A stretch of DNA of 64,000 nucleotides from Enoplosus armatus (lineage: Eukaryota > Chordata > Actinopteri > Centrarchiformes > Enoplosidae): NCBI RefSeq assembly GCF_043641665.1, contig NC_092198.1:6818501-6882500 (forward strand). The letters are read 5' to 3'. Positions within the stretch are counted from its first letter, which is position 1; the number at the start of each line of letters is the position of its first letter. A program made the translations under genes and the position numbers. Positions 23,754-34,765 of this stretch are shown here, in pieces. The notes under the pieces were generated by a model, which made no database searches, was not told the DNA's origin, and saw only the letters and a program-made list of their open reading frames with translations.

Positions 23754-26700
23754 TTCCATTATGTTCTGGGCTGTGAGTGCTGATTGCTCGCCGCTGCTGC
23801 CTGTGTCAGGATTAGCCATTGTGGCCGGAGCAGAGTGGATGGGCTCAGAGCCTGAGATGATGCTGAAAACCCCCTCTGTAAGCAGCAGGAGGCTGGAGTG
23901 TATTCACTGTGGACTAAATAAACATTTACGGTAGATATGCACCGACGTCCAGGCTGGCACAGAACCACACAGGCAAGCACTCGAAAGCTCACACACGCAC
24001 ACAAAAAAATGACAATCAACACTGCATGTACGCAAGTGTGCATGCACACACACAAGTGAGACTACACAGGGAAACAATCAGGCTGCTCTCTCTGTTTCTC
24101 TCTCTCTCTCTGTCCATCTCCTCCCTCATCCCTCCTTCCCCAGAAAAGCGGCAGGCAGGCAGGCAGCCGGGCTGGACTCACGCCTCGTCAGAGTGGTCAG
24201 CAGTAACAGGATTAGCTGGGAGAGGGAGCGTGACGACAAGCCAGTTTTCCGCCGCGCACTGTCATTATTGAAATACATTACACACTCAAAATGGAGCTGC
24301 TGGAGCCAAACTGCTGTCGACTTAATTACTCCAAGAGCACTTTGTGGCCGTGGCACATTTTAATAATTTCTTCCCCTTCTCACCCCGCTCCTTCTGCCCA
24401 CTGGTTTGGGAGACGTTCAAAAACATGGCGCCCTTGCTGGAGCACCCTGTCCACCCCATTCAACCCCTCATTTCCACATGATGCACGTTTGTCTGCAGCA
24501 CAGTTATAGTTTAGTGCATATTATAAACTGTATATAAATATTATATAAGCATATTTATAGTGTGTTTACGTGCACGTGTTGGTTGGTGATATGCAGACAA
24601 AATGCAACATAATATCAAAACAAATAAAAAGAAGATAGAAGTCAGACACTTATGTGTGTGACAGCAAAGTCTACCTCTGCTTACACAGACACACACCTGG
24701 AGTCCAAACCAGAGATCCCTTAGAGCAGCCATTTTTAAAAAGCACTTCTCATTTTAGGAACATCAAGCTCAAACTCAGCGCAATCCTGCTGCTTTTCAGT
24801 GCACACCATGATGCACTTTTCCTCCGCTCACATCAAGTTCAATTAGCTCCTAGATCAAATCTTACGACGAGCAAACTGTTGCACTGGCAGCTGCACACAC
24901 AGACCTCCTCCTGGTCGGCTGCTTTCTACACTTAACTTTCTCAGCAGCATCGCTCAAGGCCACATGACTTGACTCTATGAATTATGTATACGCTCACATT
25001 CTGCTACAGCTTATAGGCAAGAACTGTCATGAGCATCTGTGGCCACCCGTGACCAATGAGGCTCTTGATTGGTTCAGGAGTATGTTGAAGTCCCAGGGGG
25101 TGAGAGGTCACAAAGGTTCAAGTCCAGGTAGATTACATTACCAATAGATGTTTGCCGCAGGCGTGGTGCGAGTCCTCTGGGAGGAGTGGGAAATAGGATA
25201 CCTGGGTGAGGAGTGTTGACAGCCTTGCAGAGAAGGAAAAAAGGGAGGAATAAAGACAGAGGAGTTCTGGAAAGGGAGGGAAAATAGGAGGTGATGAAGA
25301 CAGAGAAAATAAACGACAGACAGAGTCCTTAGTACAGTCACGCGAGCATGAATTAAAATGCTATCTCTGTGCAGGAGAAACACCAGGGGGTGTGCATGCA
25401 GTGCAGGGCAGGGGTTGCTGTGCTGCTGAATCACACACATGCAAACAAATTTGCACGAGCACACATGCAGGGAAGTTGTCAAGTTATGTTAACTTGTACA
25501 GGGCTTCATTTGCATCGTGTAGATAGGATATACATATATGTTTATTACCCCTCGGGAACAGATACAGCTGTAAAACATTAACATGATGTGATGTTCTTTC
25601 AAACACAGCACAGTTCGACGCAGTTTCCTCACTGCTTTTCCCTCAGTGTAAAAGGAAAGGCTTCTAAAGTTGCAACTATACACCTGCATGCAACACTCAC
25701 AACACAGAAATTCGTCAGGGCAAAGTTTAGCGTCTGAGTATTAGATAGCCGAGAAAACACAAACAGGGAATCCCCTCTCTTTCCCATAAGGCGGCTCAGC
25801 AGGGCACATATGGTAAGGTAGATTTATCTCATTCTAAGAAGTGCTTTTATCTACTTTAGAAGTCTCTCTGGATAAGATAAATGATATCACCTGCGGTCAC
25901 CAGGGAAATTAAATAGATTTTCTTAGTGTGCTGCAGTACAGATGGCACAGGAGCCTCAACTTCCAATAGTGTATTCATGCAATCAACGCTCAAGTGGTGG
26001 ATTTCAAGACTGATTTTTTTTTATTTACTTCCCAAGTCCAGCTACTGTATGTCACAGCTCCTACTGTACAGTGGCACGGTGCCAGTGCTGTGGGTAAAAC
26101 CCTATTTACTTGCCTGTGACACTCCAACGCTGCATTGTAGGTTATTTATTCCAGCCTCAACCTGCTTTTCCTCTTCGTTTCCGTACTCTTTTGGCAGTGG
26201 ATTACGGTGGAGTCACGCACCAGTTACATCAACAGACTTAACAGGTTCACAGGCCAAAACAGAAATGTGTGAAAAGCAGGTGAGTGGCAAGAAGGCTTGA
26301 GAGTGTGAGGTGCAAACTAGGCTCAGGGGGAGCACTGACTGTGAAATTGCACAAACAGCCAAATGTGCAAAGTCGGAATCAAGTACGCACATGTAAATTG
26401 CACTGCAAACACTCGCACAAGGAGGGGAGAAGAAGGAGAGGTAGAAACCAATAATAGTGACGAATAAAAACAGAAGGTTTTACCATCCATGTCTGCTTGA
26501 GACCAATTTAAATGGTTTTGATAGCATTAGGGAGGCCGGTATGTGCATTGATTTTTTCGTTAGGGCAAGATAAAAAAAAAAAAAACCTCCTTGGAAACTC
26601 CAGACATCAGCAGGAAATAAGCAATGGATGAGGAGAGATGATTGCTACACACTCCATCAACAACAAAGGCTGTAGAGATTGTTCTATAGAGGGTCAGAGG

Positions 26701-26910
26701 GATGAAGGTGCGTCAGACTGCGCAGAGACAACAACATTAAATGGCTGTTTGGCTGCGACATGCAAGTCAATTTGCTGAAGAAAAAACAGAAAGTGAACTC
26801 TTTGGCATTTTGCTTTGCCTGATGTGATCGAAATAGCTAGGTAGATGTAAGTATCTGCAGTGTGGCTGCACCCATTGCTCCTAAATATTTAAAATACAAA
26901 CGCAAAAGAT
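23754..26910. other. Non-coding stretch, no gene seen
   Basis: Short (TC)n at 24097-24111 and an A-run at about 26572-26584. Frames up to 124 codons (25926-26300) lack recognisable domains. A tRNA B-box-like string at 25115-25125 was checked and rejected. Confidence 0.5.
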
Positions 26911-26934
26911 GAAAGTATGAAAGTATGAAAGTAT
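26911..26934. repeat. (GAAAGTAT)3 octanucleotide minisatellite
   Basis: Three perfect tandem copies of an 8-base unit. Confidence 0.9.
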
Positions 26935-27089
26935 CACTTAACTTAAAGTTGAAATCTGTGGCTTGATTAAGTATTTAAACAATCTGAATTTTATGTCACC
27001 TGCTCTCATTAGAGGCTCACTACCTTCATGGTTCACAATGCGGATTAACTGAATCAGCAGTGATGCGTGTTGACATTTGTTTTTGTAGT

Positions 27090-27182
27090 TTTAGGCCTCA
27101 TAATTAACCGCTAATTATGAATAATGGATGGTCACTGCGTCACACTAGGCGATCATAGCGCGGGCCTCGTGAGTCGCCGGTT
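27090..27182. promoter_or_regulatory. Candidate regulatory element: paired homeodomain sites plus CpG-dense flank
   Basis: A perfect inverted repeat TCATAATTA-ACCGC-TAATTATGA (27098-27120) places two TAATTA homeodomain core sites 5 bases apart. Eight CpG dinucleotides follow within about 45 bases (27138-27182), in a region otherwise poor in CpG. No open frame or known repeat covers it. A regulatory role is inferred from the site architecture alone. Confidence 0.35.
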
Positions 27183-27394
27183 GTCTTCCACCATGACATA
27201 CTACAAGGACTAAAATGGGCCAGTGTTGCACCTGACACTCATTTTCATACCCCCTCCCCCCCCATCTATTTGGATCAGGTCATTACTGGGCTGACTGCAC
27301 AGTCTCAATTTGGCATAAGATGTACTTGGTAATAATACAATCTGTGGCTAGCTGTTCCAATAAATGACCATTTATCTGCCAAAAAGCTTGTTGG

Positions 27395-27395
<1 letters not shown>

Positions 27396-27448
<53 letters not shown>
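27396..27448. repeat. (TG)n microsatellite
   Basis: Uninterrupted run of 53 bases. Confidence 0.97.
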
Positions 27449-27452
<4 letters not shown>

Positions 27453-28262
27453 AATGTGCTTGGATAACGATGGTGTTTGGCATTAGTGTTAGTGGCTACA
27501 TCAGTAACACAGATCAGTAATATAAAGGAGTTCTCTTGATGCTCTGGAGGCCTTTTTGTAGTTTGAGCAGGATTTCATTAACCTCTAAATACAGAAACAA
27601 ACGGATTTCAACTTTAGGTTTCTACCACCAGCATCACTCCAAACTCCACTTGATGATTGGCACTGTATCAGGACTTGGTCTCCCCACCCCTTAAGCCTTT
27701 CTTGCAGTTAGAATCTAAAGGAGCCCATCAGACTGCCCGGTCAACTCTAATGAAAATTGGCCCACTGATTCTTTTAGAAACGCTGGGACAATGTTTGGAA
27801 TCAATAAACAGTCTGTCCAGCTTCAGCATCGGCCCATATTTCAATTCTTCTCTTGGCCTGTATGAAACTACCCCGCTGGACTGTAGTAGTACAGCGGAGG
27901 GTCTCTTGCCACGCAGGCCTCTGTGGTCTCTGTATTTCAAGTACATCAGGAGGGGAGTCCCCGGCAAGGTATCTGTAGGTTGCTCACACCATGATGTCAT
28001 GGTGGGAGTCGTTGAGGCCACATGGCAGATGGGCAATAGTTGTAGGAATCACATGAATCAAGGTGTGAATTAGTGTGAGACCAAGTGGGAAGGGGTGTGT
28101 GGTGAAGTGTCCATCAGCCAGTTGTCCCCTCTATTACATATCCAATGCCTTTTCCTTCACCTTCATGTATAAATTGGCTACTATGCAGGGCACTGGTGAG
28201 CAACAGTAAGCACAGCCTGTTTTCCACCTATAGAAAGAGCCTCTGTATTTCAAGTACAGTCT
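27449..28262. other. Unassigned stretch with a 138-codon frame
   Basis: A plus-strand frame at 27657-28073 (138 codons) and a minus-strand frame at 28036-27728 (102 codons) overlap. Neither shows a domain, signal or compositional bias that I can recognise. An 18-base direct repeat CTCTGTATTTCAAGTACA lies at 27928-27945 and again at 28241-28258, suggesting a local duplication or two pieces of one old repeat. Confidence 0.4.
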
Positions 28263-28720
28263 GTGGTGTTCAGAAGCATCTGTTCTGGACTGACTTGTGC
28301 TTTCTGTTTAGAGTTTGGTCCTGATGTAAGCATTTGCTCACTGTCTCCTTTCTTCTTGTTGGAACACACACTTCATTCCTTGTCATTTAATTTCCATATA
28401 CTATGCAGAGAGAATGTAAAAGAGTGTAAAAGAGGCTATGACAAACCAAAGAAACCCTGGCTGAACAATGGTCTGCTGTGTACAGTGAGGCTAAAACACA
28501 AATATCACATAGAAGACGCTCGTCCCTTTGTTGCCTTCTGTAACCTAATCTTCTAAAGTCTACTTTACATTTCCATCCTGACGCTCCCTCCCATGTGATT
28601 TCACATCATTTCACACTTTGATTCCTTTTACTCTGATGACTCCCGCATGGCTGGCATCACAAACAACTCTGATGTGAATGACCCAGAGAGGTTTAAATGT
28701 CTGGTAATGTCTATCAGTCA
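28263..28720 (+). pseudogene. Possible decayed LINE pol relic
   Basis: Residues KPWLNNGLL at 28452-28478, followed by basic residues, resemble the linker between endonuclease and polymerase in L2/Rex-type LINEs (PW...LL, then Lys/Arg). At 28617-28694 a different open stretch reads FDSFYSDDSRMAGITNNSD, resembling the catalytic YADD segment (Y-A-D-D-T...G-I-...N-D) of reverse transcriptases, with A changed to S. In an intact element these two are hundreds of residues apart; here they lie about 150 bases apart and between stop codons. If real, this is a heavily deleted relic. Either match could be chance. Confidence 0.3.
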
Positions 28721-30061
28721 TTAGAACTAGTAAAGCCCCCTGAAAGAGTTGCAAAATCTGTCTAAATGCAGTACACTGGTTAGCTTCATTTCGGCCTGAT
28801 GTTGTATCGCCTCACCGTAGATTAATCTACACAGACCTTTGGCCTCCAGATTTTGAACATTTTGAGCTTTATCAGTGACAAATGAATTCAGGAATATAGC
28901 ATAACCTATTTCTTTATTCAGACTTTCTTCATTCTTAATTGTATACAGAAGTCCTCAAGGTGTCTGTATGCTAATGTCCATCACTTTCTGTAGTGACACC
29001 ATCAAGCCAAAGTTGGGTTCACTTTTTGGCAAATTCTGAACATAATCATGTAAAAAGAAGTCATTGGGTTTGACAAGTCAATACAAACCCACTGAATGAA
29101 ATGTGATGAATTTTAGCCATGAACTGCAATTTTGAGTTTTGTCCAAAAGAGATTTTTTTTTCCCTCTGCTAATATTCTTTTATTACTATCCACAATCCCT
29201 ATGAACAGACTAACCAACAACAAACGTATACCACGAGCAGACAAGTATTGTCTGTGCTGCCTGAGCGTATGCCTCTGTGACTCATAAATCCATTGTTGTC
29301 CAAAATGTGTCCTTTGTTTTGCTCTGTTCTTCTTCTGTCCTTTCATTCTTTTATAGTTTCTGGACAATAACAGAATTCTTGTTCTTCATTCTTCAAGAAC
29401 AGTATGCAGTGACTCCATAACATTTTGAATTGCATGACAAATCAAACTTGTCAAATTAAGATGCCAACATGTTTCAACTGCACATTGCTCCTACTGTGCG
29501 AAGACTGATGGTAGCTGGTTTACATCACCATGACAATTTGGACATAATTACCTTACTTGAAGTAACTCTGTTTGATTTAGTTTATTTTTACTAAATCTGT
29601 GCCTGTGTGAACAAGGCCTTGCATATGAGCATAGTGTTTTGTGTTTATATGCATGTTACATGGATGTTTATAAGTTACATGCATGTTTGCATCGGCGTCT
29701 CACTGTTTTTTTGCCCTGTCGGAGTGCTCTCCTCAACTCACCACCTTCATCATTTAGCCCCTGTCCCTTCTTTTGAAGTTCAACCTCAAAGACCGGCTTC
29801 AAAGCTTCATCTCATACACGATAACATGTTGCTTCTCGTGTGAGGAAAATATCAATAAGACTCTGCCTCTGCTATTATGATTTAATGGCTATGTTATTGA
29901 ATGACTGGAGTTGAAGAATTTATAATTAGTTTTGCTGGGGAAAATCATTACCATTTGATTAGCTCAACCCCAGTATTTCACTGCAGAACATACTTTGCAT
30001 ATTAATTAGATGCATTTGTGTGTGTGAGAATTTTGTGTGTATGTTGGTGTGTGCATGTGTT
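28721..30061. other. Non-coding stretch
   Basis: AT-rich. A non-repetitive block at about 29920-30020 carries an octamer-like TTTGCATA next to TTAATTAG. Frames here reach 84 codons without domains. Confidence 0.45.
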
Positions 30062-30079
30062 GGGGGGGGGGGGGGGGGG
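30062..30079 (+). repeat. G18 homopolymer between GT-rich flanks
   Basis: Eighteen consecutive G, flanked upstream by TG-rich sequence and followed at 30114-30127 by a (TG)n run. The exact length is uncertain in any assembly. Confidence 0.9.
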
Positions 30080-33000
30080 TGCACGCAAGTCATCCAACAG
30101 TTGTTGTTGGTATGTGTGTGTGTGTGTCTTGTTTTTTTATACTTGAACAAATGTGTGCATGTGTGCATGCAGTATAATATACAAGAAAATGAAGTTTTAA
30201 GAGTGCTGCAAGATTTTTACAACAAATTGATGTTGATGAAGTGCACTAGACCACCATTAGAACCTGTGAAGTGTATGTAAATGTACTCTTACTAGTTCAT
30301 TAAATATCCCCTCTGCAGCCACATACATTTTGCTACAGAAAATCCTCCTTAAAAACACACACACGGTTCACACCTCACAAACTAGATGCCAGAAAATGTA
30401 CTAGTCAAACAGAAGTCCATGTGGTCCAGTAGGGCTGGGCAATATAGTGAATTATTTTCATTAATCAGAATTATGAAAAGCATTGTAAAAGTCAAGTGCA
30501 ACGTGCATAAAATGGATACTCTTAGTCAAAAATGAACATAGATTATAGCTGGCTAATACCCATTAACTGAGACATGAATAGTTACACTACTGTATTTGCC
30601 AAAAGACTGCACACTAGTCTGCGCCCTCAGTTTGTGGTTGTTGACAAGTTATCATCTCTGGTTACAAGAGATGAAGCCACAGGAGGTGACGGAGTGCAGT
30701 TTCTGCTTTGTTCAGTCTGTCTGTCCCTACCTGCCGGGTAGCTAACGCTAGCTAGCCAGCTGTCTGCAGATATCTGATCAATGTCAAGAATCATAAACAG
30801 CAGAAGCAGATAAATTAGTGTGCAGACTGTCTGTGCTTAAACTGATTATTAAAGAGGATGCCTGTGTCCGCCACTTAAAACAAATGTGGATCAGGAGCGT
30901 AAAGTGAGGGGTCAAAGGGCCTCTTCCCTACTTTCTACCAACATACTTTCTGCGCCCTTGCTCGGATGACACCCATCTTCAAACTCAGCCTTCAGTTTGA
31001 TCTCAGCGACACAGCTGTAAAGTTTTGTGACTGCATCTTGCAAGTACTCAAAACTGCTGCTGTGGTATGCCACTCCAAGCCTTATACTGCAGCTCATCAT
31101 TACTCCCATTCTGCGAGAGAAGCTCACCTGTCAATTTGGCAGTGATGTGTCAAGATGGCTGGACGGTATAGGCAGCCTCCATAGCATAGCGTACCTCCAC
31201 TCGAGTCACTTCCAAGCTCCATTTGAGTGAGGGCATGCTAATTGGCTGCTGAAGTGCAAAATAGCTCTGAAATGTAGTGAGAGGAAAAGGAGCGGTTTAA
31301 CACATTTGGATAATGTAAAGAAAACAGAGAAGCATGAATACAAGATTGTTAAAGCCATTCAACAGTGCTTAAATTTGACTCATTAATGCATGGTAAATTA
31401 AAAAAAGAAACTTTTGTATGCTGGAAGTTTGTGAATCGCAACCTGACACTGGATGCAAATGTCATGGCAGATGAATTCTGGGATTGATAGGCGCTCCCTC
31501 CACACAGTCTCTCTTGCTGTATGAGGCTGAACCACCACGCTGCGAGAGCTGTCACTTCCCTGACTGTCTCGCGCTGCCTGAAGAGATTAAAAACAAGCGG
31601 ACAGGCAGATGGATGTCACTGCTAGCACTCCAGTGAGTGCTCCAGTAGACCAGTTGGAAATAATAAATTGCTGCGTGGTGATCACACGCTGGTGGATGCT
31701 AATTAATCTCAAATCTGACTCAGATCAAAGTCAGAAAATTGTCCCTATCCTATTCAGACACCTGACCCTTTATTGTCTGTAACATACGGTATGCATACAA
31801 GGTAGTGGCATTATGTTAATGTAGCAGCATATGGAAACCTATAATTCAGTCAACCGACGACTTTTCTATGTTGTTGCTAACTTGAGAGATGTAATCTTTT
31901 TCATCTCACATTTGTCAAAACATATTTAACTTCTAATGTAGCAGTTCCTTTGCATGAAGGCCAGCATCAAATCAATCCATGCTAATGAATGTAATAAATC
32001 CATGTGAATCTTTCATGTCCAGTTCTACTTTAGCGAACTCAAGTCATGACAACAGGAGTCGATGGAACAAATAGGTCTTTTGAATAAACTGTGTGTACTT
32101 TTTGTCCCGTTAGTTAATGTTTGTTTATAATATTTCACAAAATCAGTTTAATATGTCTGTTATATTAGTTGTGGATCAAACAATTGTGTGAGTGAAAGTG
32201 CAAAGAAAATATAATCTTTGACTTCGTGGGCTCTGCAAGAAGCACAGAAAAAAATGTTGACGATAGAGAGAACACATATAGCTTCAGGGAATCAACTCAA
32301 AGTACATGTGATTAGATGAAAGGGAGTTCTCCGCGCATCTTCCAGCAGGATGCAGCTGAATCAGTTGCTTCTCAGAAAAAAAGGACAGCAAAAACAAGAC
32401 AAAAAGACAGAGTGGAGTACTATTAAAGGCTGCGTATCAATCATGTGATCATTTTGTGTTATATTTATTTGTTAACAACAACGATTAGCAATCATTTACA
32501 TAAATACATTTCAAATCACACAAAAATAACTGACTTTGAGTGACTTTATATGAGAGAAAACATGGCTGAGTGATGCTGTTTTAAATGACTGAACGAATGG
32601 CTCTGCACATATTCAGTATCTAGGAATTATACATTAGATAATTAGATTCAGATTCTCATGTAATTAATAGAAATTCCCACCTACCCAACCTTTAATGCGA
32701 GATCTTTTTACCTCCTTTGCCTGTGTGTGTGCAGTTTTGTTATGTATATTGGCACTGCTCTTGTCTTTTAGTCTGGCATGCCAGCAGTTGTTGGGGGTTC
32801 GTCACTGTGTAGTAGTGTGGGCTCTAGAGGTCAGAAAATACCTCTGTGTTTTCAGCTGCTGGGCGATCTAAATTAGAGATAAGGGAAATCGAAAAAGAGA
32901 GAGACTCTGGGTGAAATGTACTCATTTTGTTTGCTCTCAGGCATATTCTCTTTGCTCAATCGCTGCAGGGCTGGCTCTTATCTGATAGGTCAGCGAGGCT

Positions 33001-34539
33001 TCTCCCCAACCCCTGGGAATGAAACTTAAGACATTACCAATAAAAAAATAAAATTCCCTGAGGTATGGGTCGAGAGGTCATAGTCATGCAGCCATGGTGT
33101 GGCATTACATTCAGTGATATGTCTATATCTCCTTTATAAATTTGAGCGGTGAGGACTCTTCCCTTCTGTAACCGTTTGGAAGTGATTCAGACAATATTGC
33201 CTTTGTTAGAGATATATATTGCCAGAGGGGAAATACTCAATGTGGATGCCATAGTAATAGACAATCACTTGACTTCCTACTTTCACTCTATGCAGTGCAG
33301 CTACTTCCATAGTCCACTCAATTAAAATAACAGTTAGTTAGTTATTAAATTTATTGTATACAATGGAGAGATGTATTTGTAGGCTTTTTATTCCTCTGTT
33401 TGCAATTTGCTGTGAGTTATTCTGCCCAACAGAACGTCTGCATGAACAGTACAGCATCTCCAGAGTGAAACACAGTCATGCGTGCTGTAACTGCCTGTGC
33501 AAAAGAACAGTGGGAGAAGAAATGTGTTTTTTACGACTGACACTATGTCAGCAATAAAGGCGGTTTGTGGTAAATTCCTTTTGTTTCCCCAACCCTGCCG
33601 ATGATGTTAATTTTCATGACATTGCCATATATGAAAGGAATTGTTAGGTCCCTCAAAAAAAAGGAACAAAAACAGGTAAAATCCAAAGGACCAAAGCAAG
33701 AAAGATAAAAGTAAAACATGAAAGTAGAAAGGAGTTAAAGGACAAATTATACCTGCATTATTTAATATTCTCAGAAAACAGAATAGCTGATTCTGCTGAT
33801 TATGAAAGTCTGAGGAGAGCAGTTTTGTGCTCAGAGAGGTTTGGATTTCCCAACAGTCATTATTTTCACTTGTATACCATCTATCAAAATCTCTCAGAAA
33901 CCTTGAATAAATAGCAGGGAGGTGGGCTTTTATTTTGCAGGGACAAGTGAGCAAGAGTAACTGGAGTGTTTTCAAGTGACAGGGCTTTTGTTCTTCAAAG
34001 GAAGAGTACCATCAAGAGCAGTCAAAAGGGCAATTAAAATGATCAAAACTCTTCTCTGTATTGACCAGAAGCACGGGAGTAGTGTTGGAAGTGCTTGTCA
34101 AAAAGGCCTCTGAGAATTTGCTAGAAGAGGTTGTTAAGTATGTAGGAGCAGAGAAGGGCAACAAGGCTGGGAAAGAGCAAGGAGTCGGTTCACAATAGTG
34201 GCTTCAAGACCACAGACCCCTTTATATGAATATAACTGGGGTGAAAACATCAATGCAAGCCCCCTTTAAATGGGATGATCTCAGACACACTTGATTAACC
34301 GACTCAGTAAGATCCATGAACTCAGTCACAAGGAAAATGAACAAGCAACAGAAATGTATGTTCACAATCCACAATTGTAATTCTTGATTTCATTAAGACT
34401 CAACACAATTCATACAGAAGGCAGAAGGCTCTTACCTTTAATTAAAAAGCCCACTACCTACAATACGGACTTGTTTTAAAGGCAACATTTGAAATAGCAA
34501 CGAGATATTTGTTTGGTAGCGGTTCAAAAAGACTCTTCA
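30080..34539. other. Non-coding stretch, partly repeat-like
   Basis: A string 'tagggctgggcaatatagtg' near 30429-30449 resembles the start of a common fish non-autonomous repeat, and 'gctaacgctagctagccagc' follows at about 30743, but boundaries cannot be set. A 71-codon minus-strand frame at 31127-30912 is unassigned. The remainder holds no recognised gene or RNA. Confidence 0.4.
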
Positions 34540-34765
34540 ACTAAATTTGTTATGCTCAAATTGAAAATGTGCATAAGAACAGGTGGATGGAAATGCGCCT
34601 ATAGTCACTCCCCACTGCCTAACAAAGATATTCAATTTACAGTCATAAAACAGACAAAGGCACATTTCCTCACATTTGAGCAGCTGGAACCAGAGAAGGT
34701 TTTGCATTTTAGCTTGATAAATGACTTTATTAATATTCTGTTGATCAATTAATCGTTGCATAAAA
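34540..34765 (+). repeat. Dispersed percomorph repeat with 'aacaggtgga' and 'gagcagctggaaccagagaa' blocks
   Basis: The 41 bases at 34565-34605 match 39409-39449 at 34 of 41 positions (83%). Downstream, 'cacatttgagcagctggaac', 'cagagaaggttttgcatttt', 'gcttgataaatgactt' and 'tgatcaattaatcgttgca' follow an abundant perch-like-fish repeat that ends in ATTAATCGTTGCA. These may be one composite element or two adjacent ones. It is non-coding. Confidence 0.65.

Noticed and set aside
25115..25125. GGTTCAAGTCC, resembling a tRNA B box
   Set aside because: The flanking five-base arms (AAAGG and CCAGG) do not pair into a T stem, and no cloverleaf or A box fits upstream.
27657..28073. 138-codon plus-strand frame with a 102-codon frame opposite
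   Set aside because: Neither peptide resembles a known family and neither has coding-like composition. It is kept only as an unassigned stretch with a direct repeat.
30912..31127. 71-codon minus-strand frame (SCSIRLGVAYHSSSFEYLQD...) as a possible exon or transposase piece
   Set aside because: The peptide looks protein-like, but I cannot place it in any family and no second line of evidence exists.
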